In this document: in pieces, positions 46,159 through 58,029 of the stretch
How positions within the stretch are numbered: the first letter of the stretch is position 1
Layout: each line of letters starts with the position of its first letter
Source: Photobacterium obscurum
Lineage (GTDB): Bacteria; Pseudomonadota; Gammaproteobacteria; Enterobacterales; Vibrionaceae
Direction: 5' to 3'
Length of the DNA stretch: 64,000 nucleotides
NCBI RefSeq assembly: GCF_026191635.1
Contig: NZ_JAKRRW010000010.1
Coordinates: 1 to 64,000, forward strand
Notes under the pieces: model-generated
Told to the model about the DNA's origin: nothing
The model's input: the letters and a program-made list of their open reading frames with translations, nothing else
Databases searched by the model: none
Program-made: the position numbers and the translations under genes

Positions 46159-46473
46159 ATGTATCAGGACTATTTTGTTCATGCTATCCAAGATAAGAAA
46201 AAAATCCGATTAACTTATATTTCTAAAGAAGACGGTAAAGAGTTGACGAAAGTCTGTGCGCCAATGGATTTCGGTCCCAGGCGATTAGCGCATAATCAAT
46301 CTGACAGGTATCACCTTTGGGACTACAACAGTGACCAACGACACCATATTTTATCGCTGCTCCCTGAACGTGTAGTTGCGATGGAAGTTTTAAATGACGA
46401 GTTTTCACCAGACGAGTTTATTACCTGGCCAACTAACTGGTTCGTCAAAAGAGACTGGGGTGTTTACAGTTAA
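46159..46473 (+). CDS. Small hypothetical protein, WYL-like features
   Basis: A 104-residue cytosolic protein. The order IRLTYISKEDGKEL, APMDFGPRR, RYHLWDYNS and HILSLLPERVVAME is reminiscent of the WYL ligand-binding fold (a beta strand, an Arg-rich turn, then a strand). No DNA-binding domain accompanies it. The match is by eye and weak. The ribosome site is GGGAGTGTACGATC. It stands alone, 190 bases before another small unknown gene. Confidence 0.6.
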   Translation: MYQDYFVHAIQDKKKIRLTYISKEDGKELTKVCAPMDFGPRRLAHNQSDRYHLWDYNSDQRHHILSLLPERVVAMEVLNDEFSPDEFITWPTNWFVKRDWGVYS

Positions 46474-46662
46474 GCACCTCTGGTAATTGGCTATCTCCGA
46501 GTAGCTTCAGTCGCTACGCAGGCACTGAGGTCACTAGGGTAATATAAAAGACTAACCAAGTAATCAAGTTCACCGTATCGCTCGATATTCGTGGCTAGAT
46601 TGACGAGATATGCTTGCGTCCTATAGTTAAATGGAGCCAACAGACAGTCACAAGGAGGATGT

Positions 46663-47025
46663 ATGACCTCTAACACTTCATTTTCCAAGCTGGAAAAAAA
46701 TTATGCTCCTGATTTTAGAAACAAAATCAACATGGCCAGAAGCACTAACGACGTTTACGATGTCTTCTGCTACACCGTTGCTTCAATGTTCAATGAAATT
46801 ACTGAGAGTAAAAAATTTAGGGAATCAGACATAGATTTCTATCCGGAAAGAGAGTGCCACTATGAGTTAGGTGTCAATCTGAGGCGGGAGCCCCTCATTG
46901 TAGAGTGCTTAGATACTTCTGACTTAGGCCGAATCATTGGCGATATGGCACAAACGGCAACAAACAGGCATACCCATTTGCTGAAACACCCGGAGAAAAC
47001 CAACTCCAAAATAATGCGTCATTAA
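46663..47025 (+). CDS. Hypothetical protein, 120 residues
   Basis: A cytosolic protein with a very good ribosome site (CAAGGAGGATGT). It is polar and partly helical (DVYDVFCYTVASMFNEIT) with no known motif that I recognise. There is no signal or membrane segment. No operon partner is apparent. Confidence 0.65.
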   Translation: MTSNTSFSKLEKNYAPDFRNKINMARSTNDVYDVFCYTVASMFNEITESKKFRESDIDFYPERECHYELGVNLRREPLIVECLDTSDLGRIIGDMAQTATNRHTHLLKHPEKTNSKIMRH

Positions 47026-47198
47026 TTCTCTCTATTCTAAGGCCATGAGTTCAATCCACAATTCATGGCCAGAGAAGGGAAATTGATCAGTATGCTGCTT
47101 CCGCCCCCTAACAAATCCTCTATGCCCGTTACTATTCGTACTGGCATCACCATCGTATTACCCTGGCTGACATTAGGTTCTAACTTCTAGAACATAAA

Positions 47199-47230
47199 AT
47201 ATCCCCCTACCACAAGTGATAGGGGGATAT
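47199..47230 (-). terminator. Terminator of the TSP3-repeat lipoprotein gene
   Basis: Inverted repeat ATATCCCCCT / AGGGGGATAT with a 12-nt loop, 37 bases beyond the leftward stop codon, followed on the minus strand by TTTTATG. Confidence 0.8.
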
Positions 47231-47266
47231 TGCTATTAAGTCACAAAACTTCGGTTAATTTTACGT

Positions 47267-50200
47267 TTATTCCTTACTAATTTGCTTCAGGATATAACCA
47301 AATATCTCACCCTCGCCTTCCGCAGGTGCCGGATTGCTCCACTCTCCAGACGTATCAATCCAGAAAGACTTCGCAGCGAAATATTCACCGTCTGTTTCAA
47401 CAAGAGAAACAACTTCAGACGAACCGAGGTATTCGTTATGGGTTAGTGACAAAACTAACTGGCCATCGGTAATTTCCCAATTAAAGCCAAAATCCCCGTC
47501 CTCAGCATCTACGAAAGCACCCGTTCTATCTGGACTGAATCGTATCTGCTCGTCTTCCTCATAAATCGGATTACCGTCATTGTCGTAGCCGTTGAATACA
47601 GTGATTGACCATAACGACGTCTTATCATTCTTACCAACCAACATATCTTCGGTAAACTTCAGCACTCGGTCATCAGTTTTAACAAGGCATTGCTCAACCG
47701 CGTCATAGTAATCCGAGATACGGTTAAATGAAGAAGGTTGATCGTTCTCTTCACTCCAAGAGCTATCCCCCTCTTTACACCCCATTATCGCTTCATCGTC
47801 ATACTCACGGAACACAAAGCTCCAAACTTCACGAATCAGCTCGTTATCTTCCTGATAAACATCATAAGTCACGAAGCTGCTTTGATCATCGGAGTACAGC
47901 AGGTTAGCCAACAACATATATTCATCTTGATTGCCACTATCCCAGATGAGTTTCAGATAACCTTCATCCGTCCGAGCCCAGGTACGGGTGGCACTTTCCA
48001 GTTTTTCACCGGCGCGATAGTAGGTAACGGAGTTATCGGCGTTGAACTGATAGGCCCGCGTATCACCAGCCCCACGAATACGAACAAACATGGTCTTGGC
48101 AATTTCCGCAGCATCCTCTTCGGTTACAACGTAATGACCACCGCATGACTGAATCGCATTGGTGAAGTCTTCCTCTGTCGCATTTGGAATATCAACTTTA
48201 CAGCTACGAACGGTATAGTCTTCAGGCCGGGCAAACGTAAAACCAGAAGACCAGATATCTGTCAGCGGTTGCTCATCTTCCGTCCACTCACTGTAAAGCT
48301 TGAAGCTGATACGCTCATCATCACTACTTACGTAAGCAAAATAATCAAGATCTCCATTGCCATAGTCCACCACCACAACACCATCAGCGTTAATCACCCA
48401 GCTAAACTCACCGTCCGGGTAACCATTTCTGAAATACTGCCCGGTACCATCTTCGTTGAACACCCAGTGGCGAAGTTCATTACGGCCGTTCAGACGGTAG
48501 ATTTCAGAACCTCCGACATCTGCAAGAGTAGCTGGCTCATACTGGCAGGAATTTGCACTAGCCAAGAAATCTTGATAACTAGGGCTATCCAGTGGAATAT
48601 CATTTTCCTCATCCCAACCCGTGTCGCCTTCTGAACATACAGTGTACTCCTTGACTCCGACCCCCAGCTCTTCAGCACGAGCATTTGCCTGCGCTTGATC
48701 AAGGTAGAACTCTCCAAGCCAACTGGTCCAACTATAGGTCTTCATTTCCTGATTAACGTTGAGACTATCCGCTTCGACCATCATGCGCCAATAGGCGTTA
48801 TACCAATCCCAAGGATCATCGGTAAACGGTACCGAAATAACGATAGTGCCAACGCCGTTATCGTTAACCAACCAGCCCTCTTTAATACCATTATTAGTGA
48901 GGGTAATATCCAATAGCTGGTAACTACCGTCTTCACTGCCTGTTATTACCGGATGGTTGGTAATGAAATGCCAGGTTACCGGTTGTCCGTTTTCATCAAT
49001 ACGGAATGATGAGGTTAAGATTTTGCCGTCATAGTCGCTCAACCCCGGCAGCTCTGCCGCTGTTATCTGGGCCAGCTCATAGTTTTGTGCTCGAAGCGCC
49101 TCAACCTGGCCCGCTAAGTCAACGACGTTCTGACTTCCCCATTCAGAGAATCGGTGTCCGAGCCACATCCCGTTATCCAAGCGTTGGAAAATCTTATAAT
49201 CCTGTCCCATATCATCTGCCAATACAGTGAAGTTTTCACGGTCTTGGCCAAAGTAGCTATCATCTATCGCAAACATCGTCCAATTGGATGTCTCGACCAC
49301 TTCAAACTCACTGACTTCGCGGTCTAGAGTCTGGTACTGACTAAATAGCACCCCATCAGGATTTGTCTCATTAACCAACTTAAGGTGTCGTCCGTCGGTC
49401 TCATCAAGCAAATATCGCTTGCCAGACTGAAGCGTTGTTTTTAGGCCATCTTGCCAGTTGACCTGCCGATTAACTTCATACCATTGCGGACCAAGTTCAC
49501 CTGCTTTGCCCTGTACATAGGTATAATGTGAGTACTCTTCAAAATCAGCACTGTGGGGGTTTGCCCATATCGGACGCTGGTAGGCGAAGGTATAGCCTGG
49601 TTCATTGTTAATAGTTAACTGGAAGCTGACGTTTGCTAAACCATCGACATTCCAGTCCCGCTCCTCCTCAAAGTAAGCCAACGTATCGTTGTTGTAGGTG
49701 GCTGCTGATTGATATTGGTATTCAGGGAAATACTCCTCGGCATCAAAATCGAAACCGTTCAGCGGATATTGCTTGACGTTTGTGGTGATCGTTTCTGTAG
49801 TATCTACTAGCTCACGAGTAACATTAACGTACTGAATAATATCAACACCAGTCAAATCCCTCGCATCTATCTGAGCCACTAAGTCCAGGTCATCGTATTC
49901 ACGAGGAGCTGGACCATTATCGCCGCCCTCCGGCTCTGCTTCATCTTCATCGACATAACGCCAGTAGGTTTCACCCTGTAGCGTCCGGGTACCGAGATCC
50001 AGTGCCTTTCCTTCAAACGTTACCTGTCCATCCTGGTTAAAATCATACTCCCAGTTAGAAATTCGGCTGAAGTCACCGGACTGGTGCAGTAAATCAGTTT
50101 CTTGTTCCTCTCCAAAATAACGTCCTGTTGCGGCTATCGAATATGAGATTGATTTAGTGGTTCGAATATCCCCGTTATTTAATGTTTCAATCAATACATT

Positions 50201-51487
50201 CGTATTGCTTATCAACTCACGCACATCACTGAGCAAATGAACCATCACCGGGCCAGTTGTTTGTGATGAAGAGGTCACATCAGCAACAGCTTTTTCAGCA
50301 TTATCAGGGAACTGATCGGCCAAGTTGTCACCATAGCCATCCTCATCAGCATCTGCCCATTCATTAGCGTCTGTCGGGAACTTATCGCTATTGTCACCAA
50401 CATCGTCACCGTCGGTATCTGCCCACTCCGTTTTATCAGCCGGGAATTTATCGGCTAGGTTATCACCATAACCATCTTCGTCTGCATCGACCCACTCTTC
50501 AGCATTTTTCGGGAAGTCGTCTTCACTATCTAGGTAAGTGTCATTATCATCATCAGGATCAGCATTGTCGCCGATGTCATCCTCATCGAAATCAAGCCAT
50601 TCTTCAGCATCATGCGGGAAGGCATCATTCTCATCGAGATACGTATCGTTATCGTCGTCAGTATCAGCATTATCACCAATACCATCGCCATCTAGATCTC
50701 GCCATTCCTGATCATTATTGGGAAACGCATCATCCGTATCTGGATGACCATCGTCATCGTCATCATCATCATCTGTTGCTTTTACTACACCGTTTTCGGT
50801 GACAATAACGGTCTCCCCGTCTTGTACTTCTTTTATCAACTCCTTGGTGGCATCATAAGCCTGTTGTAGATCTTCGGTATCAAACACTTCTGGGGTCTTA
50901 GGCAAGACCTCAGCTTTCACAATTAACGATGCTTTTTTTGCTACCTCGGCCTTATCACTCTCAATAAAGTCACCCAGTACATCATCTTCACTAATGCCAA
51001 GCTCTTCAGCGACAGATTGACGTGCTTCATCCTGGGTCATCGTGTTGTCGCTTACCATTTTTATATGAACAAGCGTCGATAATGGTGTGACTTCAGTTTC
51101 GCCTGCTGGCGCAGACATCACAAAACCGGTAGTAATAGGCTTATCCGGCGAGTCCTCATCAATGGTTTCGCCAGGTATAGCCTTAACAACCACCGGGAAA
51201 GCTTCAGGGGATTCTATTCCGGTAACATCAAGTTCAGCTTTGCCGCCAGCGCCGGTGACCTGCCCCTTCTCATCACCATCCAGTACGAAGTTCTTATTAA
51301 GATCAAGCCAAACCAGTGCACCATTGAGGTAACCATCAATGGCTGTCACACTCATGGTCGTTTGGGGTTGAGGGTTTGGCTGCGGGGGATCGACAGTGAC
51401 ATTATCGCTACTGTCATCACCGCAACCAGCTAGCATCAGTAAGGTACCCAGCCCTACTGCGATAGCGAGAGGATGTCGTTTCATCAT
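47267..51487 (-). CDS. Giant surface lipoprotein with thrombospondin type 3-like calcium-binding repeats
   Basis: A 1406-residue lipoprotein; the lipobox is LAGC with Cys22 and an acidic linker follows. Residues about 45-130 resemble a single-Ig-like/carboxypeptidase-regulatory module (VTAIDGYLNGALVWLDLN). An eight-Asp run comes next (near residue 240). Five complete and one partial TSP3-like Asp-rich repeats lie at 253-400, pattern D-x-F-P-x4-E-W-x-D-x-D-x-D-x-x-G-D-N. The long remainder (400-980) has no recognisable domain. The C-terminal 420 residues contain three related units of about 140, two of them starting C-x-E-G-D-x-x-W. It is probably an outer-membrane Ca2+-binding protein for adhesion or surface structure. 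No type-IX or autotransporter signal was seen. Confidence 0.85.
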   Translation of the reverse strand: MMKRHPLAIAVGLGTLLMLAGCGDDSSDNVTVDPPQPNPQPQTTMSVTAIDGYLNGALVWLDLNKNFVLDGDEKGQVTGAGGKAELDVTGIESPEAFPVVVKAIPGETIDEDSPDKPITTGFVMSAPAGETEVTPLSTLVHIKMVSDNTMTQDEARQSVAEELGISEDDVLGDFIESDKAEVAKKASLIVKAEVLPKTPEVFDTEDLQQAYDATKELIKEVQDGETVIVTENGVVKATDDDDDDDDGHPDTDDAFPNNDQEWRDLDGDGIGDNADTDDDNDTYLDENDAFPHDAEEWLDFDEDDIGDNADPDDDNDTYLDSEDDFPKNAEEWVDADEDGYGDNLADKFPADKTEWADTDGDDVGDNSDKFPTDANEWADADEDGYGDNLADQFPDNAEKAVADVTSSSQTTGPVMVHLLSDVRELISNTNVLIETLNNGDIRTTKSISYSIAATGRYFGEEQETDLLHQSGDFSRISNWEYDFNQDGQVTFEGKALDLGTRTLQGETYWRYVDEDEAEPEGGDNGPAPREYDDLDLVAQIDARDLTGVDIIQYVNVTRELVDTTETITTNVKQYPLNGFDFDAEEYFPEYQYQSAATYNNDTLAYFEEERDWNVDGLANVSFQLTINNEPGYTFAYQRPIWANPHSADFEEYSHYTYVQGKAGELGPQWYEVNRQVNWQDGLKTTLQSGKRYLLDETDGRHLKLVNETNPDGVLFSQYQTLDREVSEFEVVETSNWTMFAIDDSYFGQDRENFTVLADDMGQDYKIFQRLDNGMWLGHRFSEWGSQNVVDLAGQVEALRAQNYELAQITAAELPGLSDYDGKILTSSFRIDENGQPVTWHFITNHPVITGSEDGSYQLLDITLTNNGIKEGWLVNDNGVGTIVISVPFTDDPWDWYNAYWRMMVEADSLNVNQEMKTYSWTSWLGEFYLDQAQANARAEELGVGVKEYTVCSEGDTGWDEENDIPLDSPSYQDFLASANSCQYEPATLADVGGSEIYRLNGRNELRHWVFNEDGTGQYFRNGYPDGEFSWVINADGVVVVDYGNGDLDYFAYVSSDDERISFKLYSEWTEDEQPLTDIWSSGFTFARPEDYTVRSCKVDIPNATEEDFTNAIQSCGGHYVVTEEDAAEIAKTMFVRIRGAGDTRAYQFNADNSVTYYRAGEKLESATRTWARTDEGYLKLIWDSGNQDEYMLLANLLYSDDQSSFVTYDVYQEDNELIREVWSFVFREYDDEAIMGCKEGDSSWSEENDQPSSFNRISDYYDAVEQCLVKTDDRVLKFTEDMLVGKNDKTSLWSITVFNGYDNDGNPIYEEDEQIRFSPDRTGAFVDAEDGDFGFNWEITDGQLVLSLTHNEYLGSSEVVSLVETDGEYFAAKSFWIDTSGEWSNPAPAEGEGEIFGYILKQISKE

Positions 51488-51723
51488 ACTGTTCCTTGTA
51501 TCTCTTCTCTACGATAAAGGTGCTCCCACAACCTGCCGTCAAATGAGCTAGAGAGCTTGCTGACCAAACCGTTAATTACACAGCTTTATGGGTGGTTATA
51601 GAACTAACTTCAGATAGCGGCATCCCCCGTTCGGGGGATAAGTGTTCAACGGAGCAAAAGAGAGTTTCCAATCCATGATCAAGCTCATGAATTCAAAGAT
51701 ATAAGGTAGGATTTGAGTAATAA
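51488..51723. other. Intergenic region upstream of the giant lipoprotein gene
   Basis: Contains the promoter of the lipoprotein gene and a hairpin (ATCCCCCG-TTCG-like, perfect palindrome ATCCCCCGTTCGGGGGAT at 51622-51639) of unknown use. No gene. Confidence 0.5.
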
Positions 51724-51749
51724 AAAAGGGACCTATTCAGATCCCTAAT
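51724..51749 (-). terminator. Terminator of the chemoreceptor gene
   Basis: On the minus strand, stem AGGGATC / GGTCCCT with a 6-nt loop, followed by TTTTTTATT; about 40 bases beyond the chemoreceptor stop. Confidence 0.82.
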
Positions 51750-51789
51750 CGACATTCTGCCTGCTGGTAGGCTAGCTCATGGTAAGTGG

Positions 51790-53421
51790 TTAACAGCGAA
51801 AAAATGCCAGCTGCTTACGTTGCTGCTCGGCTAAACGCGACAGCTCTTCACTCGCCGTTGCACTTTGGCTGATCCCCACCACATTCTGGTTCACTAGTTC
51901 AGACATGTTCACCACATTCTGATTGATACTCTGAGTAACTTGCGACTGTTGCTCCGCGGCAGCGGCCACTTCAGTATTCATATCCCCAATCATATCCATC
52001 GCATCGGTAATACCGCCCAGAACTTCATTGGCAAGCCCTGTCAGCTGCTCTGATTCTTGCAGCATCTTAAGAGACTCTTGCATACCGGTATTGGCGTTGG
52101 CTGACTGAGCTTGCAGATCTTCAATGATTGTCTGGATTTCACGGGTTGAATCCTGGGTACGTGCGGCTAACATTCTCACTTCATCTGCAACGACGGCGAA
52201 ACCACGGCCAGATTCACCGGCTCGGGCTGCTTCGATGGCTGCATTCAGTGCCAGTAGGTTGGTTTGTTCCGAAATAGCCTGAATCACTTCAATCACTTTA
52301 CTCACTTGCTCTGATTGCTCGCGTAGGTGAGTGACAACTTGAGCGGCCTCTGCCATTTTGGCAGATGTATCACGGTTAGCTTGTTCACTCTGAGCAAAAA
52401 CATTCAATCCTTCATTCACCATTTTATGGCTTTGCTTGGCACAAGTGTCTGCTTCTGAAGCATTTCCACTGACATTCTCCGCAGTGCTAGACAATTCATT
52501 AACCGCTGAAGCGACCTGTTCAATCTCGCTCAGCTCACTTTGTGCATTATTCTGTGCAGAAACCATCACTTCAGCCAGTTCTGTTGATGCGGAAGCCACT
52601 TCTTCACTAATACGATTAAGCGAGCCAATCGTATCCTGCAGCTTCACCAGAGTCTGATTAAGATCACGGTTGAGCTGGCTAATTTCATTGTTGCCTTGCT
52701 CATCCGTGCGTACCGAAAGATCTCCTTGGGCAACTTTGCGCAGCGCATCGCGAACAAGCGTAATCGGATTAACAATAAGCCCAGATAGATACCAGGCAAT
52801 GATCAGCCCTATCGCCACAATCACGGCCATCACCCCCATCACGCCTTTCATCATCTGACGGTAATCAGCTTCCACTTGGTTGAGTTCAATTTCTACGCTG
52901 GCTTCTACCGACTCCGATAACTGGTTAATAGCGCCAATCAACTCACTACCCACCAAGCGGAATCGAGAGGCTAGCTTTTCTTCATCAGCGACCGTACTAA
53001 CTCCTTTATTTTTTCGAGCTACAAAAGGCTTAAGTTCCTGGTTAATGAAACGCTGATAGTTCACCATCTTTTCACGGATATTTCGTACATCATTCGCCAG
53101 ATAATTATTTTGATTCAACTGGTCAAGAAGCTGATTGTTTTCCTCAAAACCAGCGTTAACGGCTTGATCTAGATTAGCTAAAACCGTTTGATCGTAAAGG
53201 CTGTAAATGGCACTGACTCGGACCTGATAGGAATTTTCCATGACATCTTGGGCAATGCTCTTTTCGGACAAGGAACGAAACGTGACGTCATGTGATGAGG
53301 CTCGTTGTTGGCGAGACTCCTTAGTCACCACCAGAAATGCCACCAGCATAATAAGACAGATAAGAATAACGGGAAGTAAAACCTGCTTCCGTACAGAGAT
53401 GTTATTGAGATTGAACAGCAT
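51790..53421 (-). CDS. Methyl-accepting chemotaxis protein
   Basis: A 543-residue transmembrane receptor. Helix 1 is at residues 14-32. The periplasmic part (33-188) is helical, fitting a four-helix-bundle sensor. Helix 2 is at about 190-212, then a HAMP domain (near 212-265, with [23 protein letters not shown]), then the signalling domain with the near-invariant hairpin tip [31 protein letters not shown] and LAART. No C-terminal pentapeptide tether is present. It should feed CheA/CheW; ligand unknown. Confidence 0.95.
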   Translation of the reverse strand: MLFNLNNISVRKQVLLPVILICLIMLVAFLVVTKESRQQRASSHDVTFRSLSEKSIAQDVMENSYQVRVSAIYSLYDQTVLANLDQAVNAGFEENNQLLDQLNQNNYLANDVRNIREKMVNYQRFINQELKPFVARKNKGVSTVADEEKLASRFRLVGSELIGAINQLSESVEASVEIELNQVEADYRQMMKGVMGVMAVIVAIGLIIAWYLSGLIVNPITLVRDALRKVAQGDLSVRTDEQGNNEISQLNRDLNQTLVKLQDTIGSLNRISEEVASASTELAEVMVSAQNNAQSELSEIEQVASAVNELSSTAENVSGNASEADTCAKQSHKMVNEGLNVFAQSEQANRDTSAKMAEAAQVVTHLREQSEQVSKVIEVIQAISEQTNLLALNAAIEAARAGESGRGFAVVADEVRMLAARTQDSTREIQTIIEDLQAQSANANTGMQESLKMLQESEQLTGLANEVLGGITDAMDMIGDMNTEVAAAAEQQSQVTQSINQNVVNMSELVNQNVVGISQSATASEELSRLAEQQRKQLAFFRC

Positions 53422-53762
53422 GAATCAGCCTATAAGCCTTCTATTTTCGAACAAAATTCTAAAGACTCTAGCACGGCTCAACGCTGAAATATTGATTATC
53501 ATCAACAAGTTAAATGATAATTGATATCAACATGACCACATCAGGATATTATAAATTCAATACTATTTTATTTATCCATAATATCAACAAGTTATATTTC
53601 CAGCATTTTTATAATCATAGTTCATAACGTAATGAGAATTGTGAAGTACCACATGATTATCAATCATTAACGATGTTTACGATAACCACAACTTGCGTAC
53701 CTAACCATCACCCAGCTCACCCTACTCGATGTTCATTCACCCAGCAAACTTAGCTATGTTTT
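53422..53762. other. AT-rich intergenic region
   Basis: 341 bases between the chemoreceptor promoter side and the convergent-orientation end of the YdjM-like gene. Very AT-rich; no gene or hairpin of note. Confidence 0.5.
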
Positions 53763-54515
53763 CTATCGAGGTTTTATGGCATTCGTTGTCGACTCAACAA
53801 CACCATCAAAAAAATCAACGAAATCATCCCTGTTTAACCAGTCAGGCTTTAACCTAAAATCACTCCAATTGGTCAATTGATGCCAGGTATCAGCCCATGG
53901 CGGACTCTGCACAACCAGTACACCAATCAATATAAATTGCAGAGTACTAATCACCGGGTTGCGATTGGAACATAGCTTAAGGGCCGAGCCGAACGACATT
54001 TTAATTTTTCGGTTTGCCAAATCCACGCTGTACGCTTCATCAAGCAATAAATGCACAATACCGCCGCCAGTCAAAAACAAGCCTGATAACCAACTCGTCA
54101 TTTCACTGTATCCGAGTAAATAGATCAGAGAGACGCAACCAATACCTGATAAAAAGATAAAAGCCAGAGAATGACAACATCCTCGGTGTACCGTTATTTT
54201 TTCCAGCAACGCCTTGAAATTATGCCGTATCGTAAAATAGCAAAACGAAGCGTAAACGATCAGTTCAAGCATCGAGACCATACGATAGATATGCCCGACA
54301 AAACTAAACGTAATTAACCCACCGAATAGCCTGAACAAGGTGCTCATCGAGGTGGAGTTATCTGAATCAATATCTGGCAACAACCCACCCATTGTGCCTA
54401 GAAACATCAGCCACAAGGCCGTGATCGGAACGATGTGCCCCGCTGATAATAATGCAGTGGCCGCCAAACTACTGGTTAAAGCAGCCGATCCAAGATGCAT
54501 TTTGAAATTAGCCAC
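53763..54515 (-). CDS. YdjM/DUF457-like membrane-bound metal-dependent hydrolase
   Basis: A 250-residue protein with four to five hydrophobic segments. The metal-site motifs typical of the family are MHLGSAA near residue 6, GGLLPDIDSDNS near 44, HRGCCHSL near 110 and GGGIVHLLLDE near 150. Family members include LexA-regulated YdjM of E. coli; their reaction is not well defined. No LexA box was recognised upstream. The C-terminal tail (about 40 residues) is soluble. Transcribed alone. Confidence 0.88.
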   Translation of the reverse strand: MANFKMHLGSAALTSSLAATALLSAGHIVPITALWLMFLGTMGGLLPDIDSDNSTSMSTLFRLFGGLITFSFVGHIYRMVSMLELIVYASFCYFTIRHNFKALLEKITVHRGCCHSLAFIFLSGIGCVSLIYLLGYSEMTSWLSGLFLTGGGIVHLLLDEAYSVDLANRKIKMSFGSALKLCSNRNPVISTLQFILIGVLVVQSPPWADTWHQLTNWSDFRLKPDWLNRDDFVDFFDGVVESTTNAIKPR

Positions 54516-55946
<1,431 letters not shown>

Positions 55947-56003
55947 ATTAAGACAGTTAACAACGATTAGCCACATCTTCACCAGCAATGACTAGGATGA
56001 ATC

Positions 56004-56839
56004 ATGATAACAAACCTTTGTGTTAACAAGAGCTTTGGCGGATGGCATAAACAGTACAGTCATTACTCACACGTCTTAGGCTGCAATATGCGGTTTGCCA
56101 TTTTTCTGCCGCCTCAGGCCTCTGAAACTCACAAGGTTCCGGTACTTTATTGGCTTTCCGGCCTCACCTGTACTGATGAGAACTTCATGCAAAAGGCAGG
56201 CGCTCACCGTGTTGCGGCTGAGCTTGGCATTGCTGTCGTAGCACCCGATACCAGCCCTAGAGGTGAAGACGTGGCTAATGATGACGATTATGATTTGGGC
56301 CAAGGTGCTGGCTTTTATATCAATGCCACCCAAGAGCCATGGAGCAAGCATTATCGAATGTATGACTATATTCTCGAAGAGTTACCGCACCTCATCGAAG
56401 CGTCTTTTCCTGTCTCCGACAAGCGCTCAATTGCCGGGCACTCTATGGGGGGACATGGCGCTCTGACTATCAGTTTACGAAATCCAAATCGTTACCAGTC
56501 GGTATCGGCTTTTAGCCCCATCAGCAACCCCATTAACTGCCCATGGGGACAAAAGCCTTTACGACCTACCTCGGTAGCAACCCGAATGACTGGCTGAAAT
56601 ATGACGCCAGCGAGTTAATCAAACAGGCAACCACGTTTGTTCCGGCTATTGTTGACCAAGGCGACGCTGATGAGTTTATGGGTGAGCAACTAAGGCCAGA
56701 GGTACTTAGAGCGGCAGTTCAAGAAAGTGGCTATCCGCTGGAGCTACGGCTCCAAGAAGGCTATGACCACAGCTATTACTTTATTGCGAGTTTTATCGAG
56801 GAACATATACGTTTTCACGCATCTCATTTGAGTAAGTGA
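56004..56839 (+). pseudogene. S-formylglutathione hydrolase gene with a frameshift
   Basis: S-formylglutathione hydrolase (FrmB/FghA) splits S-formylglutathione into formate and glutathione. The first frame (56004-56597) has the active-site elbow GHSMGGHGA with Ser147, [10 protein letters not shown] and ISNPINCPW. After WGQK the reading frame changes. The second frame (from about 56543) carries on with AFTTYLGSN, the Asp region VDQGDADEF and the His region EGYDHSYYF. One extra A in the run at 56551-56554 would join them into a normal protein of about 278 residues. So either a recent single-base deletion, or a homopolymer error. Start ATG 56004 is acceptable (upstream ribosome site ACTAGGATGA). 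Confidence 0.92.
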
Positions 56840-56889
56840 TTGAAACGCGACATTACCTGTTGAAATAAGCGATGTCGCGTCAGAGACAT

Positions 56890-57972
56890 TTACTTCATGG
56901 AAGCTTGGCGTAAAAATTCCAATTTTTGCTGCTCTTCAGGACTCGGCGTGTAAGGCTCATAGCTTAATGTGTGCAGATCAAAGGGCTCAAGAGAAATCGT
57001 GTCATACGGGCTCGTGCCATAGCAGGCTTTCTCGCCGGGAAAACCGGACATTTTTTCGATCACCCAATGTTTGAGCTGGTAATCTCCCTCAGTGCCTGCC
57101 AGTACACTCGAATGCACTTTTAGGTTCATCACTTGCTCCCCATCACCAAGCTTTGCTTTGCTGTTAAGTGCCGCTACGGCCCTGCCTTCAAGAGTGAACA
57201 GATTCGCCCTCACCCGGTAAATTCCTGCTTGTTTGATGTCCAAGTTAAGTGGGAGCACCATATCCGCCCCTTCAGAAGAGGGGGCTCCCACCGACACAAG
57301 ATAGGCAGTTGGTACAAAAAAAGTAAAATCAGCAGTTAATACATCGGTGCCCTGTTCAAAATCAGTAGTCGCTTTTACCCTGATTTCCTGCGGCCAGCTC
57401 TCTTCAGGCTTAACTGTGATCGACTTGGTATCTGTTTGTTTAGTCGTCAATACCTGCTGGGTCGTTGGCTCGTAGAACTCAAACTTAATATTACTGACCG
57501 CCAGCCTTGAATTTAGTGACACTGTGACGGTCTCGGGGTAGAGATAACGATACTTTTCCAAAGATAACGAGGCTGTTTCACTACCATCGAGTACCGGTAC
57601 GTCAACAGCACTGTAATAGTTAGGTTCAAGATAGCTCAGGTTATTCTCTGTAATTGGTTTTGAATATGGCGGATATTTAATTTCAGCTGCATAGGCCTGC
57701 GAAATCACTTCAAGCTGTTGGGCCAATGGCTCCCGTTTAGGCTCATCGACCACTTTCATTCCATCCGGCAGATCTGAATGGTTGATTTCCTTCTCCAGTG
57801 GTCTTTCCGGCATCATTTTAGGTTCAACCAGCACAGGTTTCACAGCTTTAACATCAGCCTCTTGAACTTGTTCTGACGGTTCATTCTGTTGGGTTACCAA
57901 AACCGTGCTTAGAGCTGCAGTACCCGCGACCACAGCTAATATCACCCGTTTTTTATTATTCATAAGCTTCAC
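56890..57972 (-). CDS. Periplasmic protein paired with a secreted alpha/beta hydrolase, function unknown
   Basis: A 360-residue protein with an N-terminal hydrophobic stretch (ILAVVAGTAALSTVLV, residues 10-25) that could be a signal or an anchor. An acidic Pro/Glu-rich linker follows to about residue 110. The rest is beta-rich (SLSLEKYRYLYPETVTVSLNS), fitting one or two Ig-like domains. A Cys-containing C-terminal part (GEKACYGTSPYDT) ends in a helical tail. It lies 57 bases downstream of the hydrolase gene on the same strand. A chaperone, anchor or accessory role for that hydrolase is plausible but unproved. Confidence 0.65.
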   Translation of the reverse strand: MKLMNNKKRVILAVVAGTAALSTVLVTQQNEPSEQVQEADVKAVKPVLVEPKMMPERPLEKEINHSDLPDGMKVVDEPKREPLAQQLEVISQAYAAEIKYPPYSKPITENNLSYLEPNYYSAVDVPVLDGSETASLSLEKYRYLYPETVTVSLNSRLAVSNIKFEFYEPTTQQVLTTKQTDTKSITVKPEESWPQEIRVKATTDFEQGTDVLTADFTFFVPTAYLVSVGAPSSEGADMVLPLNLDIKQAGIYRVRANLFTLEGRAVAALNSKAKLGDGEQVMNLKVHSSVLAGTEGDYQLKHWVIEKMSGFPGEKACYGTSPYDTISLEPFDLHTLSYEPYTPSPEEQQKLEFLRQASMK

Positions 57973-58029
57973 TAACTAATCACAACCAAAGAATAAAGGG
58001 AGCCAGCTGACTCCCTCGATGCCGTACAC

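Noticed and set aside
50300-50780. Highly repetitive Asp-rich DNA considered as a non-coding repeat
   Set aside because: It encodes the TSP3-like repeats in a long open frame; the DNA repetition follows from the protein repeats.
51622-51639. Perfect palindrome ATCCCCCGTTCGGGGGAT considered as an operator
   Set aside because: It could equally be a terminator or chance GC hairpin; no second site and no known regulator match, so it is only mentioned in the gap description.
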